This document shows positions 25,337 through 33,675 of a DNA stretch of 64,000 bases, piece by piece (position 1 is the first letter of the stretch; each line of letters opens with the position of its first letter). Source of the stretch: Pseudomonas mendocina (lineage in GTDB: Bacteria; Pseudomonadota; Gammaproteobacteria; Pseudomonadales; Pseudomonadaceae); contig NZ_LR134290.1 of the NCBI RefSeq assembly GCF_900636545.1, positions 1,612,001 through 1,676,000 of the forward strand. The letters are read 5' to 3'. The notes under the pieces are model-generated. The model was not told the origin of the DNA. It was given only the letters and a program-made list of their open reading frames with translations, and ran no database searches. The position numbers and the translations under genes were made by a program.

Positions 25337-26482
25337 GTGCAGATTCAGGGCTATTTCGACTTGCGCTTCGAGGCGGTTAGAGACGCGTTCGCTGCACTGT
25401 TCGATGATGCGCAGGAGCGGGGCGCGGCCCTGTGCGTGAAGATCGGCGGTGAAACAGTGATTGACCTATGGGCCGGGGTGATGGACAAGGATGGCCAGCA
25501 GGCCTGGCACAGCGACACCATCGCCAATCTGTTTTCCTGCACCAAGCCCTTCGCGGCGGTGGTGGCTTTGCAGCTGGTAGGCGAAGGCAAGCTCGATCTG
25601 GATGCCCCCGTGGCGCGTTACTGGCCCGAATTCGCTGCCGCCGGCAAGGCGCGCATCAGCGTGCGTCATCTGCTCTGCCATCAGGCGGGCCTGCCGGCGC
25701 TACGTCAGTTGTTGCCCGCCGAGGCGCTGTACGACTGGCAGACCATGACCAACGCGCTGGCGGCTGAAGAGCCCTGGTGGCCGCTGGGCGATGGCCACGG
25801 CTACGCGCCCATTACCTATGGCTGGCTGATCGGTGAACTGATTCGTCGGGTCGAAGGCTGCGGGCCAGGCGAAAGCATCGCTGCGCGCATCGCCAAGCCG
25901 TTGGGTCTCGATTTCCACGTTGGCCTGGATGACAGTGAATTCGATCGCGTCGCCCATATCGCCCGTGGCAAGGGCAATCTCGGCGATGCTGCCGCGCAGC
26001 GCCTGCTCAAGGTGATGATGAGCGATGCCAGCGCCATGAGCACACGCTCATTCACCAACCCGCCGTCGATCATGACCAGCACCAACAAGCCAGAGTGGCG
26101 ACGCATGCAACAGCCGGCCGCCAATGGCCATGGCAATGCGCGCAGCCTGGCGGGCTTCTATGCAGGTCTGCTCGACGGCAGCCTGCTTGATGGCGACCTG
26201 CTTGATGAGATGACTCGTGAGCACAGCGTGGGTGACGACAAGACCTTGCTGACCCGTACGCGGTTTGGCCTCGGCTGCATGCTCGATCAGGCTGATGTGA
26301 GCAACGCCACCTACGGCATGGGGGCAAAAGCCTTCGGCCATCCCGGCGCCGGTGGTTCCAGCGGCTTTGCCGACCCGGAGCGGGACCTTGCATTCGGCTT
26401 CGTGATCAACAATCTAGGACCGTTCGTCTTGATGGACCCCCGCGCGCAGAAACTTGCACGTCAGATTGCGGACTGTATCTGA
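25337..26482 (+). CDS. Serine beta-lactamase-fold esterase (EstB type)
   Basis: The 381-residue protein has the class C beta-lactamase fold. The SxxK nucleophile motif is NLFSCTKPFAAV near residue 70, the tyrosine of the second motif lies in PITYGWLIGELIRRVEG, and the late block FGHPGAGGSSGFADPE is the third-motif region. There is no signal peptide, so it is a cytoplasmic esterase rather than a resistance enzyme. The GTG start at 25337 was chosen for its GGGAG ribosome site. In PAO1 the dinG-esterase-OmpA-pdxH order is similar as I recall, without the intervening Mrp operon. Confidence 0.85.
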   Translation: MQIQGYFDLRFEAVRDAFAALFDDAQERGAALCVKIGGETVIDLWAGVMDKDGQQAWHSDTIANLFSCTKPFAAVVALQLVGEGKLDLDAPVARYWPEFAAAGKARISVRHLLCHQAGLPALRQLLPAEALYDWQTMTNALAAEEPWWPLGDGHGYAPITYGWLIGELIRRVEGCGPGESIAARIAKPLGLDFHVGLDDSEFDRVAHIARGKGNLGDAAAQRLLKVMMSDASAMSTRSFTNPPSIMTSTNKPEWRRMQQPAANGHGNARSLAGFYAGLLDGSLLDGDLLDEMTREHSVGDDKTLLTRTRFGLGCMLDQADVSNATYGMGAKAFGHPGAGGSSGFADPERDLAFGFVINNLGPFVLMDPRAQKLARQIADCI

Positions 26483-26563
26483 TTGAACGGCTAAACTCGC
26501 GCCAATCGTTCCGTACCAACCATAACGAATTGACCATTAGATCTGTTTGACCTCGGGGGCTAC

Positions 26564-27217
26564 ATGCGTGCCAACAAGATTATTGCCTTTACCTGCTGCC
26601 TGCTGATTGCGGGCTGTGCCGGTTCGGAAAAGAAGGAAGTCGCCAAGCCGGCAGCGATGCCTGCGCCTCAGGTAACTCGCGCCTGGCTCGACGAGTACGA
26701 GCCGAAACTGCGCGAAGCGGTCAAAGGCAGCCAGTTCGAGTTCGAGCGTCGGGAAAATCTGTTGGTGGTAACCGCGCCGGTGCAGGGCTCCTTCAATCCG
26801 GACCGCCCGCACATGCTTCTGCCAGCCAGCCTCGGCCCGATCACCCGTGTCGCCAAGCTGCTGGAAACCGATGAAGACATCGCCGTGGTTGTCCTCGGTC
26901 ATGCCGACAGCAGTGGCGATGCGGCGCTGAACCGCGACCTGAGCCAGCAGCGCGCGCGCGCCGTTACCTCCATCTTCCGTCTCAGCGGCCTGAAGCAGAG
27001 TCGTCTGCAGGTCATGGGTCTGGGCTCCGACATGCCGCGCGCCGCCAATGACAGTGCCGCCGGTCGTGCACTCAACCGCCGCGTGGAAATCCTCCTGACC
27101 TCGCGCGACACCATGCAGGGCCTGATCGCCAAGTACAGCCAGCCGGCCAAGTCGGAGCTCAAGGATGCGCCCAAGGTAGCTGCCGCAGATCAAGGAAAAG
27201 TCAGCAAGTCGGAGTAA
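26564..27217 (+). CDS. OmpA-family lipoprotein
   Basis: The 217-residue product has lipobox IAGC with Cys18 and a short charged linker. The OmpA/MotB peptidoglycan-binding domain occupies about residues 100-190 (VVVLGHADSSGDAALNRDLS, GRALNRRVEILL). A lysine-rich tail follows. It likely anchors the outer membrane to peptidoglycan. It lies upstream of pdxH with an 81-base gap containing a small inverted repeat (27255-27275). It is a different family branch from the OmpA protein at 14630. Confidence 0.9.
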   Translation: MRANKIIAFTCCLLIAGCAGSEKKEVAKPAAMPAPQVTRAWLDEYEPKLREAVKGSQFEFERRENLLVVTAPVQGSFNPDRPHMLLPASLGPITRVAKLLETDEDIAVVVLGHADSSGDAALNRDLSQQRARAVTSIFRLSGLKQSRLQVMGLGSDMPRAANDSAAGRALNRRVEILLTSRDTMQGLIAKYSQPAKSELKDAPKVAAADQGKVSKSE

Positions 27218-27254
27218 GCTTGCAGGCATTTCCACACTGCGAGGGCTGGCGCTA

Positions 27255-27275
27255 GAAACCAGACGGATTGGTTTC
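27255..27275 (+). terminator. Inverted repeat between the OmpA gene and pdxH
   Basis: GAAACC and GGTTTC are separated by nine bases with no T run. It is a weak hairpin of uncertain role, perhaps an intercistronic processing stem. Confidence 0.35.
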
Positions 27276-27298
27276 CGGCCCTGTCCTGAGGAACTGCC

Positions 27299-27946
27299 AT
27301 GACCCAAACCCTGGCCGATATGCGCCGCGACTACACCCGCGACGGCCTGAGCGAAGCCCAGGCCCCGCTGGAACCCTTTGCCCTGTTCCGTCAGTGGTTC
27401 GATGACGCGGTCAAGACCGAGCAACTACCGGTCGAGCCCAATGCGATGACCCTGGCCACCGTCGACGAACAAGGCCGTCCCCATTGTCGCGTACTGTTGC
27501 TCAAGGGCCTCGACGAACGGGGTTTCACCTTCTTTAGCAACTATGACAGCGCCAAGGGGCGTCAACTGGCGGCCCGTCCCTTTGCTGCCATGACCTTCTT
27601 CTGGCCCAGCCTGGAGCGCCAGGTGCGCATCGAGGGGCTTGTGGAGCGCGTCTCCGCGGCCGAATCCGATGGTTACTACCAGGTTCGCCCGCTGGGTAGC
27701 CGGATTGGTGCCTGGGCCTCACCGCAGAGCAAGGTGATTCGTGATCGCGCCGAGCTGGAGGATCTGCTCGCGGAAACCGAAAAACGTTTCCTCAACCAGG
27801 CGCCACATTGCCCGCCGCATTGGGGGGGCTACCGTCTGCTGCCCGAACGCATCGAGTTCTGGCAGGGGAGGCCCAGTCGCCTGCATGACCGCCTCAACTA
27901 TCGCCTACAGGGCGAAGCCTGGATTCGTGAACGGCTGGCGCCCTGA
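27299..27946 (+). CDS. pdxH: Pyridoxamine/pyridoxine 5'-phosphate oxidase
   Basis: The 215-residue FMN enzyme oxidises PNP or PMP to pyridoxal phosphate, the last step of vitamin B6 synthesis and salvage. FMN-binding segments [20 protein letters not shown] and [20 protein letters not shown] are present. The C-terminal signature [20 protein letters not shown] holds the substrate arginine and histidine. The length is standard, and the ribosome site (TGAGGA) supports the start. After this gene the base composition falls. Confidence 0.97.
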   Translation: MTQTLADMRRDYTRDGLSEAQAPLEPFALFRQWFDDAVKTEQLPVEPNAMTLATVDEQGRPHCRVLLLKGLDERGFTFFSNYDSAKGRQLAARPFAAMTFFWPSLERQVRIEGLVERVSAAESDGYYQVRPLGSRIGAWASPQSKVIRDRAELEDLLAETEKRFLNQAPHCPPHWGGYRLLPERIEFWQGRPSRLHDRLNYRLQGEAWIRERLAP

Positions 27947-28214
27947 CAGGACGGAGGGTGTGGTCAGCGCCCCGATCGGTTGATGCGAGGTCTCAGCAAA
28001 CTGTTCCCTTGAAACCATTGGGTCTGGGGCTGCTTTCGACCCAAAACGGATTCGGAGGCTGCCTGCAGGAGATTTCATCATCAGGCATTCATTGCTGATG
28101 AGTGCGTTCGGTGCGCGGCCACATATGGTCGCGATCTGGTTCAGCGCATCGGCCGGCTGAGGATGGGCACCCATGCAGTGGATGCCCAGTTGATGGTGTG
28201 GCGCAGACAGTTGG
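27947..28214. other. Non-coding stretch at the left edge of a low-G+C islet
   Basis: No gene was found in these 268 bases. A hairpin CATCAG/CTGATG lies around 28079-28100. G+C is lower than in the flanking genes, and the region may carry remnants of an insertion. Confidence 0.4.
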
Positions 28215-28700
28215 TTATTGTTGGGACAGGTACTCGTTAACCAAAGCCTTGAATTCTGCAGCGGCTTTGTTTTCCGGGCTGTCGAAGTAAAAAATCGGAC
28301 AGTTTATGTTTTCAAAACCGAACTCGTTATGGCTGCTTCCCTGATCCTTGACCGCTTTCGATCTGGCAATTGCATCCTCAGCCGTGTAGCCCTTGGTTCT
28401 CAGGAAGTTGGTAAACCCCCCAGCGTTGCTGCCGAGATCGAGATGCATGATGTACCGGGCGGCAGATGGGCCAACAATTTCCTTTAGAAAAACCTCATTC
28501 ATTGCCCCTGACTTATGGGCGTCATACGCGATAAGTAAGTGGGTCGTCATGTTCGAGTTGAGCTTGGACTCGCTGACGGGATAGTTCTGGCACATGGCTT
28601 GCGCCATTTTTTCTGCATCGGATGTGGCGTTAGCAGCGCTGCTTAACAGTGCGGTTGTGATGAACGTTGCAGCAGTAAAGCTAGCTATTTCGGTCTTCAT
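28215..28700 (-). CDS. Exported protein of unknown function in a low-G+C islet
   Basis: The 161-residue product has a signal peptide (MKTEIASFTAATFITTALLSSAANA) and an AGGAGA ribosome site. The mature part has two cysteines (AQAMCQNYP and ENINCPIFYFDSPEN) that could form a disulfide, and helical stretches such as MNEVFLKEIVGPSAARYIM. I recognise no family. G+C is clearly lower than around it: two sample 60-base lines inside the gene count 26 and 30 G+C, while the neighbours are mostly above 36. This suggests acquisition from outside. It has no operon partner. Confidence 0.65.
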   Translation of the reverse strand: MKTEIASFTAATFITTALLSSAANATSDAEKMAQAMCQNYPVSESKLNSNMTTHLLIAYDAHKSGAMNEVFLKEIVGPSAARYIMHLDLGSNAGGFTNFLRTKGYTAEDAIARSKAVKDQGSSHNEFGFENINCPIFYFDSPENKAAAEFKALVNEYLSQQ

Positions 28701-29057
28701 GAATGGCTCTCCTGCCATTTATTTGCCTTGCTTGGAGAGGTTCCACCTCTCGCGCTTTTAACCCGACTGGGACTACGGCTTGAATGGGGCGATTACCTTA
28801 GCTGTGTCGAGTGATCCCGTATTCGCTGACGGTCGCGCGCCAGAATAGCAAGCTCACCGCCCAGGCCAAAAGGAGCCAAGTTGCGGTCAGCGTGTGCAGG
28901 GCGTCTGCTTTGCTGCCTGGGTTCCGTTTGGCCAAACGGTCCTGCACCAGTCCTTAAAGCCTGCCCGTTATCCCACCGTCGAGCACTCCGGTTGCCAATA
29001 AGGCTGTGCGAAACGAGCACATAAGATACCCTTGCGCCACGAACCAACCAGGACGCT
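28701..29057. other. Gene-free stretch with palindromes, between the islet gene and the ProQ-like gene
   Basis: These 357 bases hold the promoters of two divergent genes. GAGAGGttccaCCTCTC (about 28735-28751) is a hairpin in the leader of the islet gene. CCGTTTGGCCAAACGG (28924-28939) is a perfect 16-base palindrome. A minus-strand reading frame here is mostly antisense to the ProQ-like gene and lacks family support. Confidence 0.5.
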
Positions 29058-29597
29058 GTGAACCGAACGATGGGTTTTGAACAACTAGCCGAGCTACGTG
29101 ACCGCCTGCGAGCCGAGAAAAAGCAGGTAGAGCAGGTACAGCAGGCAAAGAGCGAAGGCGCCAAGCCGCAAAAGCGCAAGCAACCGCAAAAGGCCAAGAC
29201 CCGAGAGCAGGATCCGGCTGTCGAGGCGATCTGGCGGCTGCAGAAGCATTTCCCTCTGGCTTTCCCGGTCAACCCCGCGCCCAAGGTGCCGCTGAAAGAA
29301 GGCATTCTCAAGGATGCCGAGCAGCATCTATCGCTGCTCGGCATCAGCCTTGAGCAGCTCAAGCTGGGTATTGCCGCCTGGTGTCGCGGCGGGCGCTACT
29401 GGTCTGCGATGACCGAGAACGCGCCGCGTCTGGACCTGCAAGGCCAACCCGTTGGTGTGGTGACAGCCGGGCAGGCGTTGCACGCCCGGCAGCAGGCCAG
29501 GCGGCATCGCATGGAAGCGCGGCGTAATCAAGCCAAGGCGAAAGTGCCGGCGAATGACACCGCCGTAGGCAGCGTCGAGCAACCAAGCGCCGAGTGA
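29058..29597 (+). CDS. ProQ/FinO-domain RNA-binding protein
   Basis: The 179-residue protein has a basic, lysine/glutamine-rich N-terminal part (KPQKRKQPQKAKTREQDP). The FinO/ProQ fold spans about residues 53-130 (LQKHFPLAFPVNPAPKVPLK, DAEQHLSLLGISLEQLKLG, WCRGGRYWSAMTENAPRLDL). A basic tail follows (ARRHRMEARRNQAKAK). Such proteins bind structured RNAs and can act as sRNA chaperones. The GTG start has an AGGA site; an ATG four codons later is an alternative. It is flanked on the left by the low-G+C islet and on the right by a CdaR-type regulator. Confidence 0.85.
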   Translation: MNRTMGFEQLAELRDRLRAEKKQVEQVQQAKSEGAKPQKRKQPQKAKTREQDPAVEAIWRLQKHFPLAFPVNPAPKVPLKEGILKDAEQHLSLLGISLEQLKLGIAAWCRGGRYWSAMTENAPRLDLQGQPVGVVTAGQALHARQQARRHRMEARRNQAKAKVPANDTAVGSVEQPSAE

Positions 29598-29692
29598 AAC
29601 GTCTGCAGTAGCCCGAGGATTGCTCGGGCTCTCCAGCGCATTGGCCTGTCCAACGGCCTACAATGGCGACCTCATTCGCGAGGCCGTTCCCG

Positions 29693-30823
29693 ATGCTCGA
29701 ACTCGACTCCACCCTGGCGCAGCATATTGTCGACCGCGCCATGGCTATCCTGCCGTACAACATCAACGTGATGGATGCGCAGGGCATGATCATCGGCAGT
29801 GGCGACCCCAGTCGGCTGCATACCCGCCATGAGGGCGCGCAGCTAGTGCTGGCCAATCGACGCGTGGTGGAGATCGATGCGCAGGCAGCAGCCTGCCTGC
29901 GTGGCGTCAAACCCGGAGTGAATCTGCCATTGCTGCATGCCGAGCGGCTGATCGGTGTGCTCGGTATCACTGGCGAGCCCGAGACCGTACGCCCCTATGC
30001 CGAGCTGGTGCGCATGGCCGCAGAAATGCTGGTCGAACACCGCGTCCTGCAAGCCGAGCGGCATTGGCAACGACATCAGCAGGAGGCCTGGTTGCGCCAG
30101 TTGCTCGACCCGCAGCTGCGCCTGTCCAGCTTCGAGGTCGATGCCGAGCGCCTCGGCCTGCAACTGACCTGGCCGCGGCAGATGTGTCTGCTGCAGCTCG
30201 ACGGCGAGGGCGACCCGCTGCCGCGCCAGGCGCGTTTGTTGGCGTCTCTGGGAGGCAAGAGCGAACACCTGGTAGCGCCGTTGGGGCGTCAAGAACTGCT
30301 CTGGTGCAGGCCCTATAGCGCTACGCGCGATGATCGTGCCTGGCTGCAGCAAGCCGATGAGCGCGAGTGGGGCGTACGTTCGCTGGCGCTGAGTGATCCC
30401 TTGCATGACCTGGCCGAGCTGCGCCAAGCCAGTCTGGTGCTGCGTGATCTGCAAGCATACGGCCAGGCGCGTTTCCCCGAGCGTCGCCTGCTGCGACTGG
30501 ATGAGTTGCGCCTGCCGACGCTGCTCTATGCCCAACGCCACAGCTGGCTGCTACAGGGCTGGCTGGCGCCCCTGCGCCAGGTCCTGGCGCAGGACCCGCA
30601 GGGTACGCTGCGCGCGACGCTGGAGGCCTGGTGCGCACATGACGGTCAGGTGCAGACCTGTGCCCAGGAGCTGGGCATTCATCGCAATACCTTGCGCTAT
30701 CGCCTGGAACGTATCGCCGAGCTCAGTGGCCTGGATCTCAACCGGCTGGATCAGCGCCTGCAGCTATCCTTGGGGCTGGGATTGCTGGAGCCGGAAGTGA
30801 CCGTTCAACCGCGCGCTCGGTAA
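29693..30823 (+). CDS. CdaR-family (sugar diacid) transcriptional regulator
   Basis: The 376-residue protein starts MLELDSTLAQHIVDRAMAIL with the putative sugar-diacid recognition domain (to about residue 135; NINVMDAQGMIIGSGDPSRL). A poorly conserved middle follows, and the C-terminal PucR-type helix-turn-helix is QELGIHRNTLRYRLERIAEL near residue 325. Family members such as E. coli CdaR activate uptake and catabolism of glycerate, galactarate or glucarate. Immediately downstream lie a GntP permease and a glycerate kinase, so glycerate or a related hydroxy acid is the likely inducer. Confidence 0.88.
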   Translation: MLELDSTLAQHIVDRAMAILPYNINVMDAQGMIIGSGDPSRLHTRHEGAQLVLANRRVVEIDAQAAACLRGVKPGVNLPLLHAERLIGVLGITGEPETVRPYAELVRMAAEMLVEHRVLQAERHWQRHQQEAWLRQLLDPQLRLSSFEVDAERLGLQLTWPRQMCLLQLDGEGDPLPRQARLLASLGGKSEHLVAPLGRQELLWCRPYSATRDDRAWLQQADEREWGVRSLALSDPLHDLAELRQASLVLRDLQAYGQARFPERRLLRLDELRLPTLLYAQRHSWLLQGWLAPLRQVLAQDPQGTLRATLEAWCAHDGQVQTCAQELGIHRNTLRYRLERIAELSGLDLNRLDQRLQLSLGLGLLEPEVTVQPRAR

Positions 30824-30853
30824 TCCACTCGCAGTAGGTGTGCTAGATGGCTT

Positions 30854-30867
30854 TGTGCGATTGCACA
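30854..30867. promoter_or_regulatory. Candidate operator upstream of the GntP gene
   Basis: TGTGC (30854-30858) and GCACA (30863-30867) form an inverted repeat around GATT. It is placed between the CdaR-type regulator and the permease, about 140 bases before the permease start. It is a plausible binding site for that regulator. Confidence 0.45.
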
Positions 30868-30981
30868 GCCTGCTGCGCGTGGTGTCGGCTGTTTTGGTGC
30901 TGGCGCACAGGGCGAGGCGGTGCTGGCTGAGCCACAATGTTGCGCCTGTCGGCACTTCCATTCGGGCCATGCGCCCGCCAT

Positions 30982-30989
30982 AACAACAA
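30982..30989 (+). promoter_or_regulatory. Hfq/Crc-type CA motif at the GntP ribosome site
   Basis: AACAACAA directly precedes the GAGGAG ribosome site of the permease. It matches the AANAANAA pattern that Hfq and Crc bind to block translation of catabolic mRNAs in Pseudomonas. Confidence 0.55.
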
Positions 30990-31003
30990 TGAGGAGACTG
31001 GTC

Positions 31004-32371
31004 ATGGGCCTGGTCCTGATTCTGGTGGCACTGATCGCGTTCATCGTGCTGTCCACTACCCGTTTGAAACTGCACCCTTTCCTGGCGCTGCTGGCTGCCG
31101 CGCTGATCGCCGGCTTTGCCTATCAGCTGCCCAGTGGCGAAATCATCAAGACCATGACTGCCGGTTTCGGCGGCATTCTCGGTTACATCGGTATCGTCAT
31201 CGTGCTCGGCACCATCATCGGGGTCATCCTCGAGCGTAGCGGCGCCGCGATCACCATGGCCGAGACAGTGATTCGTCTGCTGGGCCAACGCTTCCCCACG
31301 CTGACCATGTCGATCATTGGTTACCTGGTGTCGATTCCGGTGTTCTGTGACTCCGGCTACGTCATTCTCAACTCGCTGAAAAATGCCCTGGCCGCACGCA
31401 TGAAGGTTTCCGTCGTGGCCATGAGCGTGGCCTTGGCGACTGGCCTCTACGCTACCCACACCTTCGTGCCGCCGACCCCCGGCCCGATCGCCGCGGCTGG
31501 TAACCTGGGGCTGGAAACGTCCCTAGGCCTGGTGATTCTGGTTGGCCTGCTGGTGGCAGCTGTCACTGCCGTGGCCGGTATGTTCTGGGCCAACCGCTTC
31601 CTCAAACAGAACGATCAGGAGCTGCTGGAAGAGGCTCCGAGCGAGTTGCTCGCCGATGACGTCGACTTCGACGCACTGCGTGCTCGCTACGGCAAGCTGC
31701 CCAGCGCCTGGCAGGCGTTCTCGCCGATCTTCGTGCCGATCGTACTGATCTGCCTGGGCTCGGTCGCGGCTTTCCCGAGCAAGCCCTTCGGCACCGGCGC
31801 CTTCTTCGAAGTGCTGAGCTTCCTCGGTCAGCCAGTCGCTGCGTTGTTGGTCGGTCTGGTGCTGGCCTGCTCGCTGCTCAAGGGCGAAGGCAAGCGTCAG
31901 CAGTTCCATGATTATGTCGCTCATGGCCTGAAAGAGGCTGCGCCGATCCTGCTGATCACCGGTGCCGGCGGCGCCTTCGGTGCCATCCTCAAGGCTACCG
32001 CCTTGACTGGTTACCTCGGTGACACCCTGTCGGCGCTGGGTATCGGTCTGTTCATGCCGTTCCTGGTGGCTGCTGCGCTGAAGAGTGCGCAGGGTTCTTC
32101 CACCGTGGCGCTGGTCACCACCTCGGCGATGGTCGCGCCGCTGCTGGGCAACCTGGGCCTCGACAGCGAGATGGGGCGCGTACTGACCGTGATGGCCATT
32201 GGTGCGGGTGCGATGACCGTTTCCCACGCCAACGACAGCTTCTTCTGGGTCGTGACCCAGTTCAGCCGCATGAAGGTGGCTACCGCCTATCGTGCCCAGA
32301 CCATGGCGACGCTGATCCAGGGTATCGCTGGTATGGCCGCTGTCTGGCTGCTGAGCCTGGTTCTGCTGTAA
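31004..32371 (+). CDS. GntP-family permease, probably for glycerate or a related sugar acid
   Basis: The 455-residue integral membrane protein has about 12 to 14 spans and GntP family segments (GYIGIVIVLGTIIGVILERSG, ATHTFVPPTPGPIAAAGNLG, AQGSSTVALVTTSAMVAPLL). GntP proteins are proton-coupled importers of gluconate and other hydroxy acids. The start after GAGGAG was preferred over upstream in-frame codons. The gene lies between the regulator and glycerate kinase, which suggests glycerate as the substrate by context only. Confidence 0.9.
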   Translation: MGLVLILVALIAFIVLSTTRLKLHPFLALLAAALIAGFAYQLPSGEIIKTMTAGFGGILGYIGIVIVLGTIIGVILERSGAAITMAETVIRLLGQRFPTLTMSIIGYLVSIPVFCDSGYVILNSLKNALAARMKVSVVAMSVALATGLYATHTFVPPTPGPIAAAGNLGLETSLGLVILVGLLVAAVTAVAGMFWANRFLKQNDQELLEEAPSELLADDVDFDALRARYGKLPSAWQAFSPIFVPIVLICLGSVAAFPSKPFGTGAFFEVLSFLGQPVAALLVGLVLACSLLKGEGKRQQFHDYVAHGLKEAAPILLITGAGGAFGAILKATALTGYLGDTLSALGIGLFMPFLVAAALKSAQGSSTVALVTTSAMVAPLLGNLGLDSEMGRVLTVMAIGAGAMTVSHANDSFFWVVTQFSRMKVATAYRAQTMATLIQGIAGMAAVWLLSLVLL

Positions 32372-32427
32372 TCCGCTATACCGGCAGGCGACCAGACGGT
32401 CGCCTGCCTCCTTTCGAGGTTCCTATC

Positions 32428-33561
32428 ATGAAAATCGTCATCGCTCCCGACTCCTTCAAGGAGAGTCTTAGCGCACCCGACGTGGCTGCTGCCATCGCAC
32501 GCGGCTGGCAGCAGGTGTTCCCTGGCGCCGAATGTCTGCTGCGGCCGATGGCCGACGGTGGCGAGGGTACGGTCGATGCGCTGTTGGCAGCCGTTGGCGG
32601 CGAGCGCCGTGAACACGAAGTGCGCGGCCCCATGGGCGCACCGGTCAAGGCGCATTGGGGCTGGCTGGGGCAGGGCACTGCGGTCATCGAGATGGCTGCG
32701 GCCAGCGGCCTGCATTGGGTGCCGCGGGAGCAGCGCGATGCTCGCCTGGCTTGCAGCTTCGGCACGGGTGAGTTGATCCGCGAGGCGCTGGACGCCGGCG
32801 CCACCCGAATCATTCTGGGCCTGGGCGGCAGCGCCACCAACGATGCCGGTCTCGGACTGCTGCAAGCGCTGGGCGTGCGTTTTCTCGATGCCCAGGGAAA
32901 CCAGCTGTCGCCAGGCGGTGCAGCGTTGGCGAGCCTCGATCAGCTCGACCTGAGCAGCCTCGATGCACGCCTGCTCAAGGTGCAGATCGAAGTCGCCGCC
33001 GATGTCGACAATCCCCTGTGCGGGCCGCGCGGCGCTTCTGCCGTATTCGGTCCACAGAAGGGCGCGACGCCTGAACATGTCGCCGAGCTCGACACCGCGC
33101 TTGGCCGCTTCGCCCGCATTGCCGCCGCCACGCTAGGTGAGGATCACGCCGAGTTTCCAGGTGTCGGTGCCGCTGGCGGGCTCGGTTTCGCTGCGCGGGC
33201 TTTTCTCAAGGCGAGTTTCCGGCCCGGTATCGAGCTGGTAGCTGAACTGTCCGGCCTCGCCGCGGCGGTGGAGAATGCAGACCTGGTGATTACCGGGGAA
33301 GGGCGCATGGATGCCCAGACCCTGCATGGCAAGACCCCTGTGGGTGTGGCACGTGTGGCGCGCGCGGCCGGGGTGCCGGTTATCGCCTTGTCCGGTAGCC
33401 TGGGCGAAAACTATCAGGCGTTGTACGAGGCGGGTATCGAGGCAGCGTTCAGCCTGGCGCCGGGACCGCTGTCGCTGGAGCAGGCGATGGCTGGCGCGGC
33501 AGGCGAATTGCAGGCACGCGCCACGGATATCGCGCGGCTCTGGCGCCTCGCCCGATCCTGA
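32428..33561 (+). CDS. glxK: Glycerate kinase, GlxK/GarK family
   Basis: The 377-residue enzyme phosphorylates D-glycerate, usually to 2-phosphoglycerate in this family. It feeds glycolate/glyoxylate or sugar-acid degradation into central metabolism. Family signatures are MKIVIAPDSFKESLSAPDVA at the start, MADGGEGTVDALL near residue 45, GLGGSATNDAGLGLLQALG near 130 and TGEGRMDAQTLHGKTPVGVA near 287. It follows the GntP gene by 56 bases with a TCGAGG-type ribosome site, so the two form an operon. Confidence 0.95.
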   Translation: MKIVIAPDSFKESLSAPDVAAAIARGWQQVFPGAECLLRPMADGGEGTVDALLAAVGGERREHEVRGPMGAPVKAHWGWLGQGTAVIEMAAASGLHWVPREQRDARLACSFGTGELIREALDAGATRIILGLGGSATNDAGLGLLQALGVRFLDAQGNQLSPGGAALASLDQLDLSSLDARLLKVQIEVAADVDNPLCGPRGASAVFGPQKGATPEHVAELDTALGRFARIAAATLGEDHAEFPGVGAAGGLGFAARAFLKASFRPGIELVAELSGLAAAVENADLVITGEGRMDAQTLHGKTPVGVARVARAAGVPVIALSGSLGENYQALYEAGIEAAFSLAPGPLSLEQAMAGAAGELQARATDIARLWRLARS

Positions 33562-33590
33562 CAGGACGAACCTAGCTGAACTCGGTCTGT

Positions 33591-33616
33591 CTGAGTTAAC
33601 AATTGTTAAGACTCAG
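33591..33616. promoter_or_regulatory. Long imperfect palindrome upstream of the glycine-zipper lipoprotein gene
   Basis: CTGAGT and ACTCAG enclose TAACAATTGTTA, giving about 12-bp arms with a two-base bulge. It lies 30 bases past the glxK stop and 60 bases before the next start. It could be an operator or a weak terminator without a T run. Confidence 0.5.
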
Positions 33617-33675
33617 CCGTGACAGTTACGCGCGCCCGGCGTCTAATGGATCAGGATACCTCTGGAGGAATTGCT

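Noticed and set aside
28793..29362. A 189-codon minus-strand frame
   Set aside because: Most of it is antisense to the ProQ-like gene. The remainder has no recognisable family.
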